From Pisolithus tinctorius (lineage: Eukaryota > Basidiomycota > Agaricomycetes > Boletales > Pisolithaceae): a stretch of 64,000 bases of DNA. A program made the position numbers and the translations under genes. This document shows, one piece after another, positions 9,491 to 19,083 of the stretch. The notes below the pieces were generated by a model. That model did no database searches and was not told the origin of the DNA. It was given only the letters and a program-made list of their open reading frames with translations. Positions within the stretch are counted from its first letter, which is position 1, and each line of letters begins with the position of its first letter. Location of the stretch: assembly GCA_024663395.1 (NCBI GenBank), contig JANFAH010000020.1, forward strand, positions 682,001 through 746,000, given 5' to 3'.

Positions 9491-11164
9491 TTATGGTCTG
9501 ACAGGGGGCATCGCTAGCCTTGTGAATTCTGACACGGTGCTGGGGGGCATGGCTTGTATGTATGGGGCTAGGATCTGATTGTGCTTGCATAGGTAAAGTT
9601 GAAATGTGTCACTTGCCCATCTTCCTTTGACTTTCATCATGTCGAAGGGCACGCCTCTGAGTAGGTATTCCAGTGTGGCTCCAATTCTGATGCTGTGCCC
9701 ATGGATTGCTTCGCAGCCCGCTGCTTTGGCCGCCGACTTCAACCGTCGCAGGAACGTGGAGCATGTGAGTGGTTTGTGTTTGTGGCTCTCCTTGTAAGCG
9801 AAAAGGGGGCTGTCGATGGGAGGGGAGTTTGTTCGCAGATGAGCTTCACAGGCTGCTTGTGGGTCTGAAGTACCGTTCTGTTGTGCCCATTGGACTTCCT
9901 CGCCTGATAGGCTGGCTTTGGTCTGTGGTAAGGTGAATACAGTGGTTTGAAAGCTGTTGCGGTCTGTTTCTGTGCGAATGCCCTTGGGGGTGATGTGTTC
10001 GGCTGGGTTGAAGGCGTCTTTTCGTCGAAGGGTGAACTCTCCTACCCGCGCTGCGGTGTAGAAGAGTGTGGTTAGACATGCGTAGAAGGCTATGTCGAGC
10101 GGGTTGTCTGGCGAGAGTTTCAGGTGTATGGCAGTGATGGTTTCCACGGTTACGGGACGATGGAGGTCTTGCTTGGTGGAAGGGGAAGTGAGCTTGGCTG
10201 CGCCCTTAAGCATGGCCACTATCTGGTCTTCATGCAGAGTCCACGGGAGTCCGTTGAGTGTGTGCCACGCTCATATCCCGTAAATGTAACCTTGGATTGT
10301 CTGACCTGAGTATGTCCCTGCCAGGCAGGAAATGAAATGGGATATTAAGGTGGACGTTGCTGGTGCTCTATTCTGGTCTGGGATGTCATTGTTATCACAG
10401 AAGATGTGGTAGACCAGCAAGCCTGCTCCGTAGGCTGTCCGGGTCATCTCAGCCCATGCGTGTAGGGTTACTGCATGTATTCTCTCATGCGTGTCTGTGG
10501 AAATTTCGGGGCTGATGGATGCTAGGGCTTCTGGGTGAGGTAGCCACATCGCTATGTGATCTCGTGTGCTGCACTCGGGGCGTAGCTCTGATGGTTTGGG
10601 CTTTAGGTTCGACGGGTAGCGGTGTGCGTTGCTTGACTTAGCGTTATTGTTGGATGGCAGCAATGGAGGGGGGGGGAGTTGTTTGAAGTCGATTCTTGAT
10701 GCTGAGGTGCTAGTCGATGTCTGGGGGGTTCTGGATGAACTTTCGGAGCTCGTTGGGGATCGTGATGGGCAGCAGTGTAGCGTAGGCAGAGGTATACCAG
10801 CTGCGTGATGGTCCATCTGCAGGGTTGTGTTCGCTAGGGATGTACCTGGTGAAGACTTGGCGATGGGGGGATTGGAGTAGGGTAAACACCCTCCAAAACG
10901 ATGTGTTGGTGGACTTGTTCTTGCTACGTCCTCCGGCCCAAGCTTTGACGACCCCTTGGTTGTCTCCATAAACCGTAAACGATAGGCTGGAACTGTGTGT
11001 GATGAGTAGGGTGCAGACAAGGAACTCAAAGCCGATGCTTTCAGCCCACCCGATGTCTCTATCGTCCGTGTTCCATCCCGGCTGTAGCTTCCAAGCCCTC
11101 CATCTTCCTGCGATGACGATAGCGATGCCAAAGGAGGTGCTGGCATCAGAGAAGGCGCCGACAT
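9491..11164 (-). pseudogene. DIRS-1 tyrosine recombinase, one in-frame TGA
   Basis: The frame is open from 11164, but the part overlapping the RT ORF (11164-10710) is probably not translated. Recombinase similarity starts near 10,600 with a SAM-like N-terminal helical domain (AWAEMTRTAYGAGL). At 10273-10271 the frame hits TGA between YGI and AWHTLNGLPW, where the family normally has Arg; the frame is otherwise continuous to 9491. Catalytic residues are present: Arg in AARVGEF, the HxxR pair in HSIRIG, and the nucleophile Tyr in DTFQLYL. Repair of one codon would give a complete recombinase. The protein would integrate the circular DNA intermediate of the element. Confidence 0.8.
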
Positions 11165-13004
11165 CCATGGTAGAGATTGGGTGGGGAATGGGGATAGGGA
11201 TTGGGTTGCTGAGGGCTTCTAACCACCAGCGTAAGTCTTCTGTGGTGGCTCGAGGCTGCGTGCGTGGCATGAATGGTTTGTCAGCGAACATTCCCAGCAT
11301 GGTTTGTAGTGACATTAGGTATGCGTTCCCGGCTGGTATGACTAATGCTGCGTGTGACAGTTTTCCAAAGAGTTTCTCTGCCTCTTCGAGGGTATGCCGT
11401 GTGGATTTTAGCCAGTCGTGGATAGCGTCGATGTACTTTTGGCGTTTGGGTTCTGTCAGGTGGACGGTTTTGTTCGTGAGGTCCCACTCGAACCCCATGT
11501 AGATCGGCTTGAATGAGAAAGGGGTATCCTTGGTCGGTTCCCAGGGGATACCCAGTTGGGAAGATATACTATCTATGTGCTCGAAACCATATGCAAATGG
11601 TTGGTCATCGGTATTAGCTTCTGTGGTGTGAAACTCACGCAGAGGTCTGGAGCAGTCTTCTGTGAAGTCTTCGAAGGAACCGTCCATTAGTTCACTTCCT
11701 TTGAACCAGGTGCGACATCCAGCACGGTGTTGTCCGCCGTTCTTGGCAATTTGTTGGGCTTTCTTTCGCCGGAACTCGTTATAGCTTGCTAGAGAATGTT
11801 TGGGTAATCTGAGGAATAGGTGGTCATCTACCCATGCTATAGTCGGGCCTATGCCCTCTGCTCTCAAGATTTCTAAACCTGCATCTCTGAGGTGTCCGTA
11901 GACACCTGCTGAGGGTCCGAAGCCGAAGCATAGAGCTGTGTCTACAGCAAAGGTGGGGGGGTCATCTCGCACTCTTACGACTAAACTGGCCCACTGTGAG
12001 CAATGTAGTGGTATTGTTCTGTATGCATCTGCTACATCTCGGGTGGCTCCCTGAGTGCCTACTGGTACGGAGGCTATCAACGTGCAGGTGGCAGTGAACG
12101 TTCCCCATGTGCAAGGGAAGTCATGCGAGTCGACCCACACGTTTATCGAGAGGGGTCCATGGGGAAGGGGTTTGTGGGGGTGGGAGAGGTTCTGTATGAG
12201 ACGGAATTTACCTGGTTTCCTGGGCTTGGGTATGATGGATAGTGGTGAAGTCTGGAAAGGCCCAAGTAAGTGTTCCACTTCCTGGGGGGTAAACGGGCCT
12301 AGGTATCGTCCTTTCTGCAACTCTTTGTCGATTAGTTGTTGGAAGGCTGGGTAATGTAACAATGTTGAAGGGTGATTGGGTGGGGTGAAAGTTGATGATA
12401 TGGGTGGGGCATTCACAATGAATCCATTAGCGAGCGAGTGTGGTATGTGGCGGTATTTACTGTCTATGTTATGTGACTTGATGAGGGAATGCCATGCTGC
12501 TGGATGGTATGGGGTCGGGGATCTATTGGGTGGGGGGTTTCTTGGCAGGTTGAGCACATGGGCACTCGTGCGCTCCGTGCTGCTTGTTGCCGCATCCCGA
12601 GCATTCGTGCCTGTGGTTCCTACTGGAGCAGCCCCCTGGACGTCGGTAGTCCCAGCATAGGGTTTGGCCGTTCTTGTTGACGATGCTCCCATGCTGGTTC
12701 CAAGCGGAAACTGTACTGGCTGATTTATCCCATAACTCTCCGGCCTTACAGGGGATTTCATGTTCTTCACGGGAGAGGCAAATGGGGCAGGGGGCTCTGC
12801 CTTGGGCTCGAAACCGTCACGTCTTCCGTGGGGATCTGGACCTGCATCTGGTGGAGCTCGATCGGCTACGCGCAGGACGCGGTCCCTTTCCGAAGCGAGG
12901 CCTGCCACGTCGTGTGTCTGGGGATGGGGGTTCTCGCGATCTGGACTGCGATGCGGTTCGTCTGAAGTGACGCCCATTGTGGGCTCTGCCTCGCGACTGG
13001 TCAT
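10710..13004 (-). CDS. DIRS-1 reverse transcriptase/RNase H (764 aa)
   Basis: An uninterrupted frame from ATG at 13004. A proline-rich N-terminal 250 residues precedes an RT domain with SIIPKPRKPGKFRLIQNLS, RDVADAYRTIPL and the catalytic AWVDDHLF (about 11,820-11,840; VDD rather than YxDD, normal for DIRS). The connection (YMGFEWDLTNKTV) is followed by a DIRS-type RNase H with FSDASTSFGIAI and YGDNQGVVKAW, and it ends with HNPADGPSR. The C-terminal coding part overlaps the recombinase frame, which is usual for DIRS. An in-frame TAG lies just upstream at the region of the start, so translation needs a separate start, a splice or frameshifting from the gag ORF. Confidence 0.9.
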   Translation of the reverse strand: MTSREAEPTMGVTSDEPHRSPDRENPHPQTHDVAGLASERDRVLRVADRAPPDAGPDPHGRRDGFEPKAEPPAPFASPVKNMKSPVRPESYGINQPVQFPLGTSMGASSTRTAKPYAGTTDVQGAAPVGTTGTNARDAATSSTERTSAHVLNLPRNPPPNRSPTPYHPAAWHSLIKSHNIDSKYRHIPHSLANGFIVNAPPISSTFTPPNHPSTLLHYPAFQQLIDKELQKGRYLGPFTPQEVEHLLGPFQTSPLSIIPKPRKPGKFRLIQNLSHPHKPLPHGPLSINVWVDSHDFPCTWGTFTATCTLIASVPVGTQGATRDVADAYRTIPLHCSQWASLVVRVRDDPPTFAVDTALCFGFGPSAGVYGHLRDAGLEILRAEGIGPTIAWVDDHLFLRLPKHSLASYNEFRRKKAQQIAKNGGQHRAGCRTWFKGSELMDGSFEDFTEDCSRPLREFHTTEANTDDQPFAYGFEHIDSISSQLGIPWEPTKDTPFSFKPIYMGFEWDLTNKTVHLTEPKRQKYIDAIHDWLKSTRHTLEEAEKLFGKLSHAALVIPAGNAYLMSLQTMLGMFADKPFMPRTQPRATTEDLRWWLEALSNPIPIPIPHPISTMDVGAFSDASTSFGIAIVIAGRWRAWKLQPGWNTDDRDIGWAESIGFEFLVCTLLITHSSSLSFTVYGDNQGVVKAWAGGRSKNKSTNTSFWRVFTLLQSPHRQVFTRYIPSEHNPADGPSRSWYTSAYATLLPITIPNELRKFIQNPPDID

Positions 13005-13200
13005 ACCCAGAGGAGCCGCCTAGGCACAGAGATTGGTCTATGCTATTTATGCAACGCTGGTGTGTATGCACGCACGCACACAGGGAACGCAAGCACGTGA
13101 AGGTGTTAACGCATATGCGGAGGGGGCGGGGTGGGTAGAGAGGTAGTGGGGAGGAGAAGGAGCGAGTCAGCCTGTGGTCAGTCTCGTCTTGAGGGAACAC

Positions 13201-14112
13201 TTACCGGTCTATTCCCTTTCCTATGTCCCTGGAGTTCAGCTCTTGTGCTATGTAGTTCAGTAGCATCTCGTTGATGGTGGCGATATTGAAACGCTCGGCA
13301 GCAGGGGTGTCATGCCAGTCTGCTCTCACCTGGCTAGCATAGTGAAGTAGTACCCTTTCCCCCCGGTCACCTTGTTGCCTGAATACGTGCGTCTCGATGT
13401 TGAAAAAGAACCAGTTGAAGGAGTCTACGACCTTCGGCGACCACTTCGCCCATTCGATGTGGAGAAGGAAGCCATTTCTGGCAAAGAGGAAGTTGTTAAA
13501 GGAGAGGTCGTGGTCGTATCTGGCCTGTTTCGATGCTGCTACTGATAAGGTAGGCTGCAGGGTTATGCTGCCCTCACCCTCGCACATGAGTGCTAGAGAC
13601 TCCTTGGCATCGTCTTGTCATAGTAGTCTGGTCGCGTCTTCTATGCCTTCTCGCGTGAAGTACCACAGGGGGACATACTTAAAGGTTTCGAGTCGTTTGA
13701 TGGCGTATTCAGAGGGACGCATCTGGATTGTCAAGGGGACTGGTTTGTTTGGGTTGAAATCGAGTGGGTCGGTTGATTGATCGTCTGCTGGGGGAGGATC
13801 TCTGGGAGGGGATTGGGGTCGGGGTGGGGGGGGCAGGTCTCGAGGATGGTTGCCTGGGACGTCCGCTGCTGGGTGGCGTTGCCGCTGATCCTCTGGGGGG
13901 TCGCGATGTCCTTCGTCCGGCTGATGGTTTTGCTCTCCTTGGCCCTGGTGGTTTTGTTGCCGCTCTAGTCCCTGTCTCTGTTGATCTTCCCATCGTCTTT
14001 GCAGCTCAGCTGTGGCTTCGTCGGGTTGCAGGTTCGGGTTGTCGATTAGTGCCTGCACTAGAGCCCTGAAGTTGGGTTGTGCGGGGTCCCGTCTAGGGTT
14101 CTCTGGTTCCAT
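13201..14112 (-). pseudogene. DIRS-1 gag-like ORF with one in-frame TGA
   Basis: ATG at 14112. The frame encodes a Gln/Pro/Asp-rich N-terminal region and then MRPSEYAIKRLETFKYVPLWYF. It meets TGA at 13620-13618 and continues in the same frame through QDDAKESLALMCEGEG to TAA at 13201. The second half (RYDHDLSFNNFL, WAKWSPKVVDSFNWFF) is the conserved part found upstream of RT in fungal DIRS elements. The position of the TGA fits a former CGA. The final codons overlap a good 5' splice site (CGGTAAGT at the stop), so splicing towards the RT ORF is possible. I could not find an acceptor in the right frame. Confidence 0.7.
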
Positions 14113-14816
14113 AGGGCTCTGCGAGAGCGCTCGGGTGTAAGGGAGCGTATCTAGTTGGTTAGTTTAGCGAAAAAGGAGTGTAAGGAGCTGCGAATCCCGA
14201 CGAGAGACTGGGACGGCTGTTGGCATCGAGAGCAAGAGACGATGCCTCGCTTCGGCCATTCCTGCAAAGACATTATTCTATCGCTACATCGTGCCTCCTT
14301 ACGTGATAGAATCTCAAATGTTATGATTTCACAGGAATCTATATGCAGATCTCAGTTGGGCATGCATAGTGGCAAACATCTAAGGTAATGGCATGAGTGT
14401 GCATACATATGTAGATATGAACAAAGGACACTATACCCACCTCAGTCAAGCACACATACCAACAGCCCTCTGGGTGCTCCTGCATGCCACAAGTATAAAC
14501 ATGAGTAGAGAAGTAGCTTCATGAGAGATAACCCTGCATCATGTTACAGGAGGCTATGTATATGGCTAGAGAAAGAGGTAGTAATGGTGTGCACTGCTGT
14601 CCATGTCCCATGCACCACTGTGATTCAGGCATGAGATGAACCCAAATAAGTCAGCTGCCCCCCACAACTTTCAGACCTGGTAAGTTGGTACACATCAAAT
14701 GAAAATTTCTAAAGACTAGAAATGCAGCATCTATAGATGATCATGACATGATGTTGGTGGTGTTTTAGGTTTTAGGCAGAGTAAAGTTCAATTTTGTGAA
14801 CATCTGAGGGAGTTGA
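14113..14816. other. DIRS-1 5' leader, then CpG-poor unannotated DNA
   Basis: CG dinucleotides stay frequent until about 14,303 and then nearly vanish, which probably marks the left-hand boundary of DIRS-1 in host or older repeat DNA. From there to 14,816 I see no gene or recognisable repeat. Confidence 0.45.
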
Positions 14817-15375
14817 TGTCATGACCATGTCTAGACCACCCTAGACTGGCTCTACCCCAGTCTCAACCAGTCTCATCCAACCCTTGCCCTGGTCCTGGCC
14901 TTGACACCTCAACCCAGAAACATGTTAGCTTGTGAGGCACTGCAAGGCAGTGCCCAATCAAGTTGTTCACTCAGTTGAGACCAGACTGGCATAATACCCA
15001 GCCCCATCACTAGTCCTGCCTCAGTTCCTGGTAATCCTCTGTTCATACTTTGCTTGATAATATTCTTTGTAACATCTTACTTACCAATCTGTTTACCAAT
15101 CATTGCTGTACCAGTGCTATGTTACACTTAGTTTACCTCTAGTATTTAAGCTGTAGGAACATTTGTTTAGCCTCAGTCTGAAATCAATCAAGTCTTGTCT
15201 AACCTGGTCCCCTCTGTCTTCTGTCTCTCAACTGGACTATGGCCAATGCAAGGGAATAGCACTGCTACCCAGTCACTAAGTGCAATAGTTGAAACCCCCC
15301 AGTATCTTGTATTCCCCTCTGACCTCCAACCAGACTCTGGACTGGCTTTGGACCAGTGATGAACTGGACTTAACA
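14817..15375 (+). repeat. Decayed 5' LTR, gypsy-1 family
   Basis: It is colinear with the gypsy-1 LTR (51064-51590). It shares the segments CTTACCAATC, the weakened TATA region CTAGTATTTAAG (TATATAAA in gypsy-1), GTCTGAAATCAA, CAAGGGAATAGC and the end ACTTAACA. It is followed by the same leader start, GTATTTCAGACTC. Most CG of gypsy-1 are TG or CA here. Confidence 0.75.
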
Positions 15376-15725
15376 GTATTTCAGACTCACACTTGTGTGG
15401 GTCACTACCCTTCTATCCAAACCAACACACCCTTGGCATGCTTACCCAGACCAGAACCCAAGCAGCATGGGTACATGCTACCACCAATCCAGAATCTGCC
15501 TCAGCTGTCAACTTGCTCTGCACTGCCACCCTGGTGTCCTTAGGGACAGCCAGAAGGTCACCTGGTGAAGTCAATAATTTCAGGGGCTTCTCAGCCTGCA
15601 AATCTACTACACCCACTCCTAGTTGACCTCCTGCACCTACTAATGATCTGGATGATGAACTGGACCCAGATGAACCAGATGACTTTAATCCTGGTGGTGA
15701 TGACCCTGGTGATGATGGTCCTGAG
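15376..15725 (+). pseudogene. Leader and N-terminal gag fragment of the ancient Ty3 element
   Basis: After the leader, broken frames match gypsy-1 Gag: compare FRGFSACKSTTPTP with FRGFSACTSNTPTP, and GTARRSPGEV with GTTRRSPDPV, then an Asp-rich acidic tract (DDELDPDEPDD). An in-frame TGA follows the TPTP motif. The fragment stops where the TCAAGTC-type LTR fragment begins. Confidence 0.7.
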
Positions 15726-16225
15726 GTCAAGTCTGGGCCTACTCCGACCAACTCTGACACTGTATAAGGTCTAGAGAGTGGTTCGGAAGCAAGTCCGACA
15801 CAGGGAAGTGGAACTCCGACTAGCAGAGTGTTGGCAGGAACAAAGACCACCGAGACAAAGGTGGAGTGGAGTGAGGGCATCGGGTTTAGCTCGTGTGCTA
15901 CCCCCTTGCACGATCTCAGCCCTCGTATTTCAGAGGGAGAGTACAGACAGAGAGTTGGAGATAACTCCGACAGGCAGAAGTCAGAGACAGAAGGAGTAGG
16001 AACTAAGTTGATATTCGTACTGAGGAACGGCAGAGTATGATACATGCTTTTATACTACTACGGAGGTACAGTAACTGGAATTGGAACTGACATATGGAGA
16101 CCCAGAAATTTTCAAGTAAAAACTTCCTAGACGATGAATGAAGGGTAGACAGAGGACATACGAGCAGGTAACATAGAACATCCAGAAAAGGAAACAGTCC
16201 AGATGCTGGACCATGTGGTGCATGC
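15726..16225 (+). repeat. 5' part of an LTR of the TGTCAAGTC family, truncated
   Basis: It matches the first 500 bp of the solo LTRs at 46304-47038 and 61781-62493, including ACTCCGACCAACTC, TTGCACGATCTCAGCCCTC and TTATACTACTACGGAGGTAC. Here the first bases read GGTCAAG instead of TGTCAAG. The copy ends abruptly at the edge of the gypsy-3 LTR. Confidence 0.75.
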
Positions 16226-16893
16226 TGTAGGAATAAGTCCAAGTAGCTGTACAATACGAGCTAAATGGCTTAGATAACAACAATAAAAATGAAGGGAATG
16301 AAATGTTTGTCCCAAGGGATTCTGGACTGTTGAGACTAGAAGGTGAGACCCAGTGCTTGGTAGCAGTAGTGGTTCATGACGTGCATGGCGTGGTCCGCAG
16401 AGTAGTACTGGTGATGTGAGTGGTGTGAGTGGTATACATAGTGCGTGCGCAGCAGAATGTGAGACGTGCGGTGTAGACAAAGTGCAAAGGAAACTTGTGG
16501 TGACCTTCTGAGAGCCAAAAGGTCTGTTTCTGTACCTAAGTACAGGGCTTTATAGTCTGGGCAAACCCGGAACCTAAGTAAGACAAGGCACAGTAAGGGA
16601 AAACCATGTGACAGCGCATAGACACAAGACAGGATGGGCCAGAACAGAGGCCAAGGGTATACTACCAACCAAAAGGGAACAGTGACTGTGTTAAAAGAAA
16701 GGGTCCGAAGGAAGGAGAAGCAGCTGCAGGTATAGCCTTGTGCGAGAGGGAGTGAGGGCATGGGAAGGTAGCGAGGTAGGCAGGAAGACAGCATGTGAAC
16801 ATTGGTGGATGTGAGAGGGGAGCGGACATAATAGTAGTCATGGAACGGTTAATGATAGGGGCTTATGCATCCAGGGAATGCGGATTCCTCACA
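16226..16893 (-). repeat. Probable 3' LTR of gypsy-3
   Basis: On the minus strand the stretch starts TGTGAGGAATCC right after a polypurine/hairpin segment, and ends ATTCCTACA, where the interrupted TGTCAAG-family LTR resumes. The length is 668 bp and it has TG...CA ends. No second copy exists in the window, so the boundaries are inferred. Confidence 0.5.
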
Positions 16894-16930
16894 CCTGCAG
16901 GGGACTTAGATGCTGACTGTCCCCGGTCAG
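16894..16930. repeat. 37-bp direct repeat, copy a (partner at 18905-18942)
   Basis: CCTGCAGGGGACTTAGATGC followed by TGACTGTCCCCGGTCAG recurs at 18905-18942 with a handful of differences. On the gypsy-3 strand it looks like the polypurine region before the 3' LTR and contains a GGGGAC...GTCCCC hairpin. The two copies bracket the Zn2Cys6-type gene. Confidence 0.7.
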
Positions 16931-17203
16931 CCATGTGGCATGGAGGACATAATCAGCTTGCCACATGGTGATGGCAACAGTGTGGTGCCAAGGGTTCGAG
17001 AACACCAGTGAGTTCCACATAGAAGTGAAGGAAGCATAGAGCTGAGGAACATGAGAAGGCTGTTGAATACCACGTATAGGTGTCTGGACCAATGACATAA
17101 GTGCCTCATGGCTGCTAAGTATATAATTGTTAGTGCGTGGCTCAAACCTTCACATCGATTTGATTCTTCCCCCCCATCGTCAATCCCCTCTATTGCTCTC
17201 ATC

Positions 17204-18203
17204 ATGTCTGCTAGCCATGCCCCTCAACTGTCCCAACTCATTCGTGCATCGACCCCCAACCCGATCAAAGCGGGGAAGACCGCTCTAAGGGGAAAGTTCA
17301 TTGCTGCATCTGCAGCTCTGGTTGCTGAGGCAAAGTGCATGCCAGACGACAGGGAGAAGTGTTCCCCCTCGTCGAGCGTGGGCAAGAGCTGGGGATCGAC
17401 ACCAAGATAGATGCTGCGGATGGGCCCACGGTGGCAGAGGCCGACGAGGCCTATGAGAAGTGGGTGGCCAAGGAGATTGCACGCAGAAGGACCGATGAGG
17501 ACATGCAGATGGAAGAGGTGGTCATGCAGGCTGCCATTGAGCAAGGTGCTAGTGCTGAGGTGCCAGCAGCGACAGAGAAAATGTCGCACATCGAAGTGGT
17601 GTCCCATCCGGTTTGGAAGGTAAGTGCACAATCTGGACAGTGTGGTAGTGGCTGACACTGAAGTCCTAAGCGATCATGGCAAATGGTGGTAGAGAGCGAA
17701 GACGAGGACGAGCCCAAGATCACCATCCCACCTGGCTCAATTCTCCACAAGGTGCCCTGCATGCGCTGCACGGTCAAGAATACTGCATGCATAGGTCCGA
17801 TCAGGCGCACATGCAATGGCTGCACGCAGATGAAGCAGGGGTGTGAAAAGTCGACAAAGGCCACAGGAAAGAAGGTGCAGACAGGCACACCTGTCAGTAA
17901 GTGGTGACTTTACCTCAGGAGGGTTCCAGCTGACGTTGAGTAGCGCAGTCCTCAAGGGCTGCGAAGGCTGGCCCCTCCAAGAGGGCCGCAGACAATGACA
18001 AGGTGGAAGTGGTCGAGAGCTACACACGCGCAAAGGGGAAGGCACCGGTGTGCAGTCAGCTCGATCCCAAGGTCGCAGCCGACCTCTTGCAGTTGTTGAG
18101 GCTGTTGCACATGGAGGCCATGGAGTCGCACGCTGCCTACCTTCAACTCCAGGTGCGCATGGATCAGCTCGCCAAGGCACTGGAGAAGATTGGGGTGGAG
18201 TAG
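17204..18203 (+). pseudogene. Zn2Cys6-type coiled-coil gene antisense within gypsy-3
   Basis: ATG at 17204 (MSASHAPQL). Reading shifts by one base near 17,330 into the frame of ARRQGEVFPLVERG. A 75-nt intron (about 17620-17694, GTAAGT donor) leads to SEDEDEPKI and then a cysteine cluster of spacing CX2CX6CX7CX2CX6C (CMRC...C...CNGC...C, 17758-17850), the Gal4-like binuclear zinc pattern. A second intron near 17,890-17,955 (GTCAGT or GTAAGT donor, GCGCAG acceptor) joins to a C-terminal leucine-rich helix (DLLQLLRLLHMEAM, QLAKALEKIGVE) ending at 18203. It lies on the strand opposite to gypsy-3 pol, between pol and the 3' LTR, exactly like the gene at 56920-57975. The role is unknown; DNA binding is an inference from the Cys spacing. 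One frameshift suggests decay. Confidence 0.6.
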
Positions 18204-18904
18204 AAACATCTGTAGTTAGTTTAGACCCATTGCATTGTCCATCCCACATGTCAGTGCACATCGCGCTGAATATACTGCCTTTCTTGCTTCCGTGCGAAGT
18301 TGTGAACAACTCGAAGTGCTTGAAGATGTTCTGCAGGACAGTGCGGCTGCAGTAGGATATGATGCGCAGGGTACCGCCCGACTTGTCTTCTTCATGCGAC
18401 TTTTGACTTCTCTCAACAGTAAGTCCTCATGAAATGATCTTGATGGTAGGATGTGACGGAATGGTGGAGAGAGAGCGAAGGGACTGTTTATTGGGTAACT
18501 GTGATGGTCTTTGGGTATTAATTGTAAGGAAGCGGGAGGAGAATTGAAAGAAAAATAGATTAAGGGGCGCATGCTGACTGTGCGATTGAAGAAGAAATGC
18601 GCAGGGTGGTTGCAAGTATCTGCAGTATAGAGTGGCCAAGGACGGCATCAGCGAGACTAGTAAGAGAGATCGGAGAGACGTTGTTTTGGCTATATACTTA
18701 TTTGGTGTTTTGTTATTTTTCTGGACAGTTTTGGACTTTTTGTAAGTGGTTTTTATGTTTTTTGAGCGAGGACTAGCTATTAGTAGAATCACCAGATGAA
18801 TCCCAGGGTGGAATAGAGGTCTCCAGACGAAACCCGGGGTGAAACAGATAAGAGGAAATGAACTATGTCTGATATTGGGTGGAGTGAGTGGTATGCTGGT
18901 CACC
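18204..18904. other. gypsy-3 untranslated region between the antisense gene and pol
   Basis: No convincing gene. A short plus-strand frame at 18235-18432 has reasonable composition (EQLEVLEDVLQ) but nothing I recognise. A T-rich tract lies at about 18,690-18,760. Confidence 0.4.
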
Positions 18905-18942
18905 CCTGCAGGGGACTTTGAATGCTGACTGTCCCCAGTCAG
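18905..18942. repeat. 37-bp direct repeat, copy b
   Basis: CCTGCAGGGGACTTTGAATG followed by CTGACTGTCCCCAGTCAG; the partner is at 16894-16930. It sits 140 bp past the gypsy-3 pol stop, where a polypurine tract and LTR start would normally be expected. Confidence 0.7.
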
Positions 18943-19083
18943 TATGGGAGAAGGAATGAGGGTAGCAGAAGAAGCTGTGGGGAGGCGGGCGAGGCCATGG
19001 ATGGAGGTATGGGTATTGTGGGAGCAGGGGGTATGGGGGAATAGTGCGATGGAGAAACTGTGGATACTGTAAAGGATGGATAG

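Larger units (their letters stand above)
9491..14112 (-). mobile_element. DIRS-type tyrosine-recombinase retroelement DIRS-1
   Basis: On the minus strand the order is gag-like ORF (14112-13201), RT/RNase H ORF (13004-10710) and tyrosine recombinase (about 10,700-9491). There is no integrase, protease or LTR. This combination is diagnostic of the DIRS order. The CpG-rich composition runs from about 9240 to 14,310, so the full element probably spans that interval. Terminal repeats were not identified. Two in-frame TGA codons make this copy non-autonomous as it stands. Confidence 0.85.

Noticed and set aside
10271..11164. Full length of the recombinase frame as translated protein.
   Set aside because: The first 150 codons overlap RNase H and are its out-of-frame shadow; recombinase similarity begins only near 10,600.
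12817..13200. A minus-strand frame of 127 codons between DIRS-1 gag and RT as a separate gene.
   Set aside because: It overlaps the RT N-terminus in another frame and is Arg/Ser-rich by base composition; at most it is an intron or leader.
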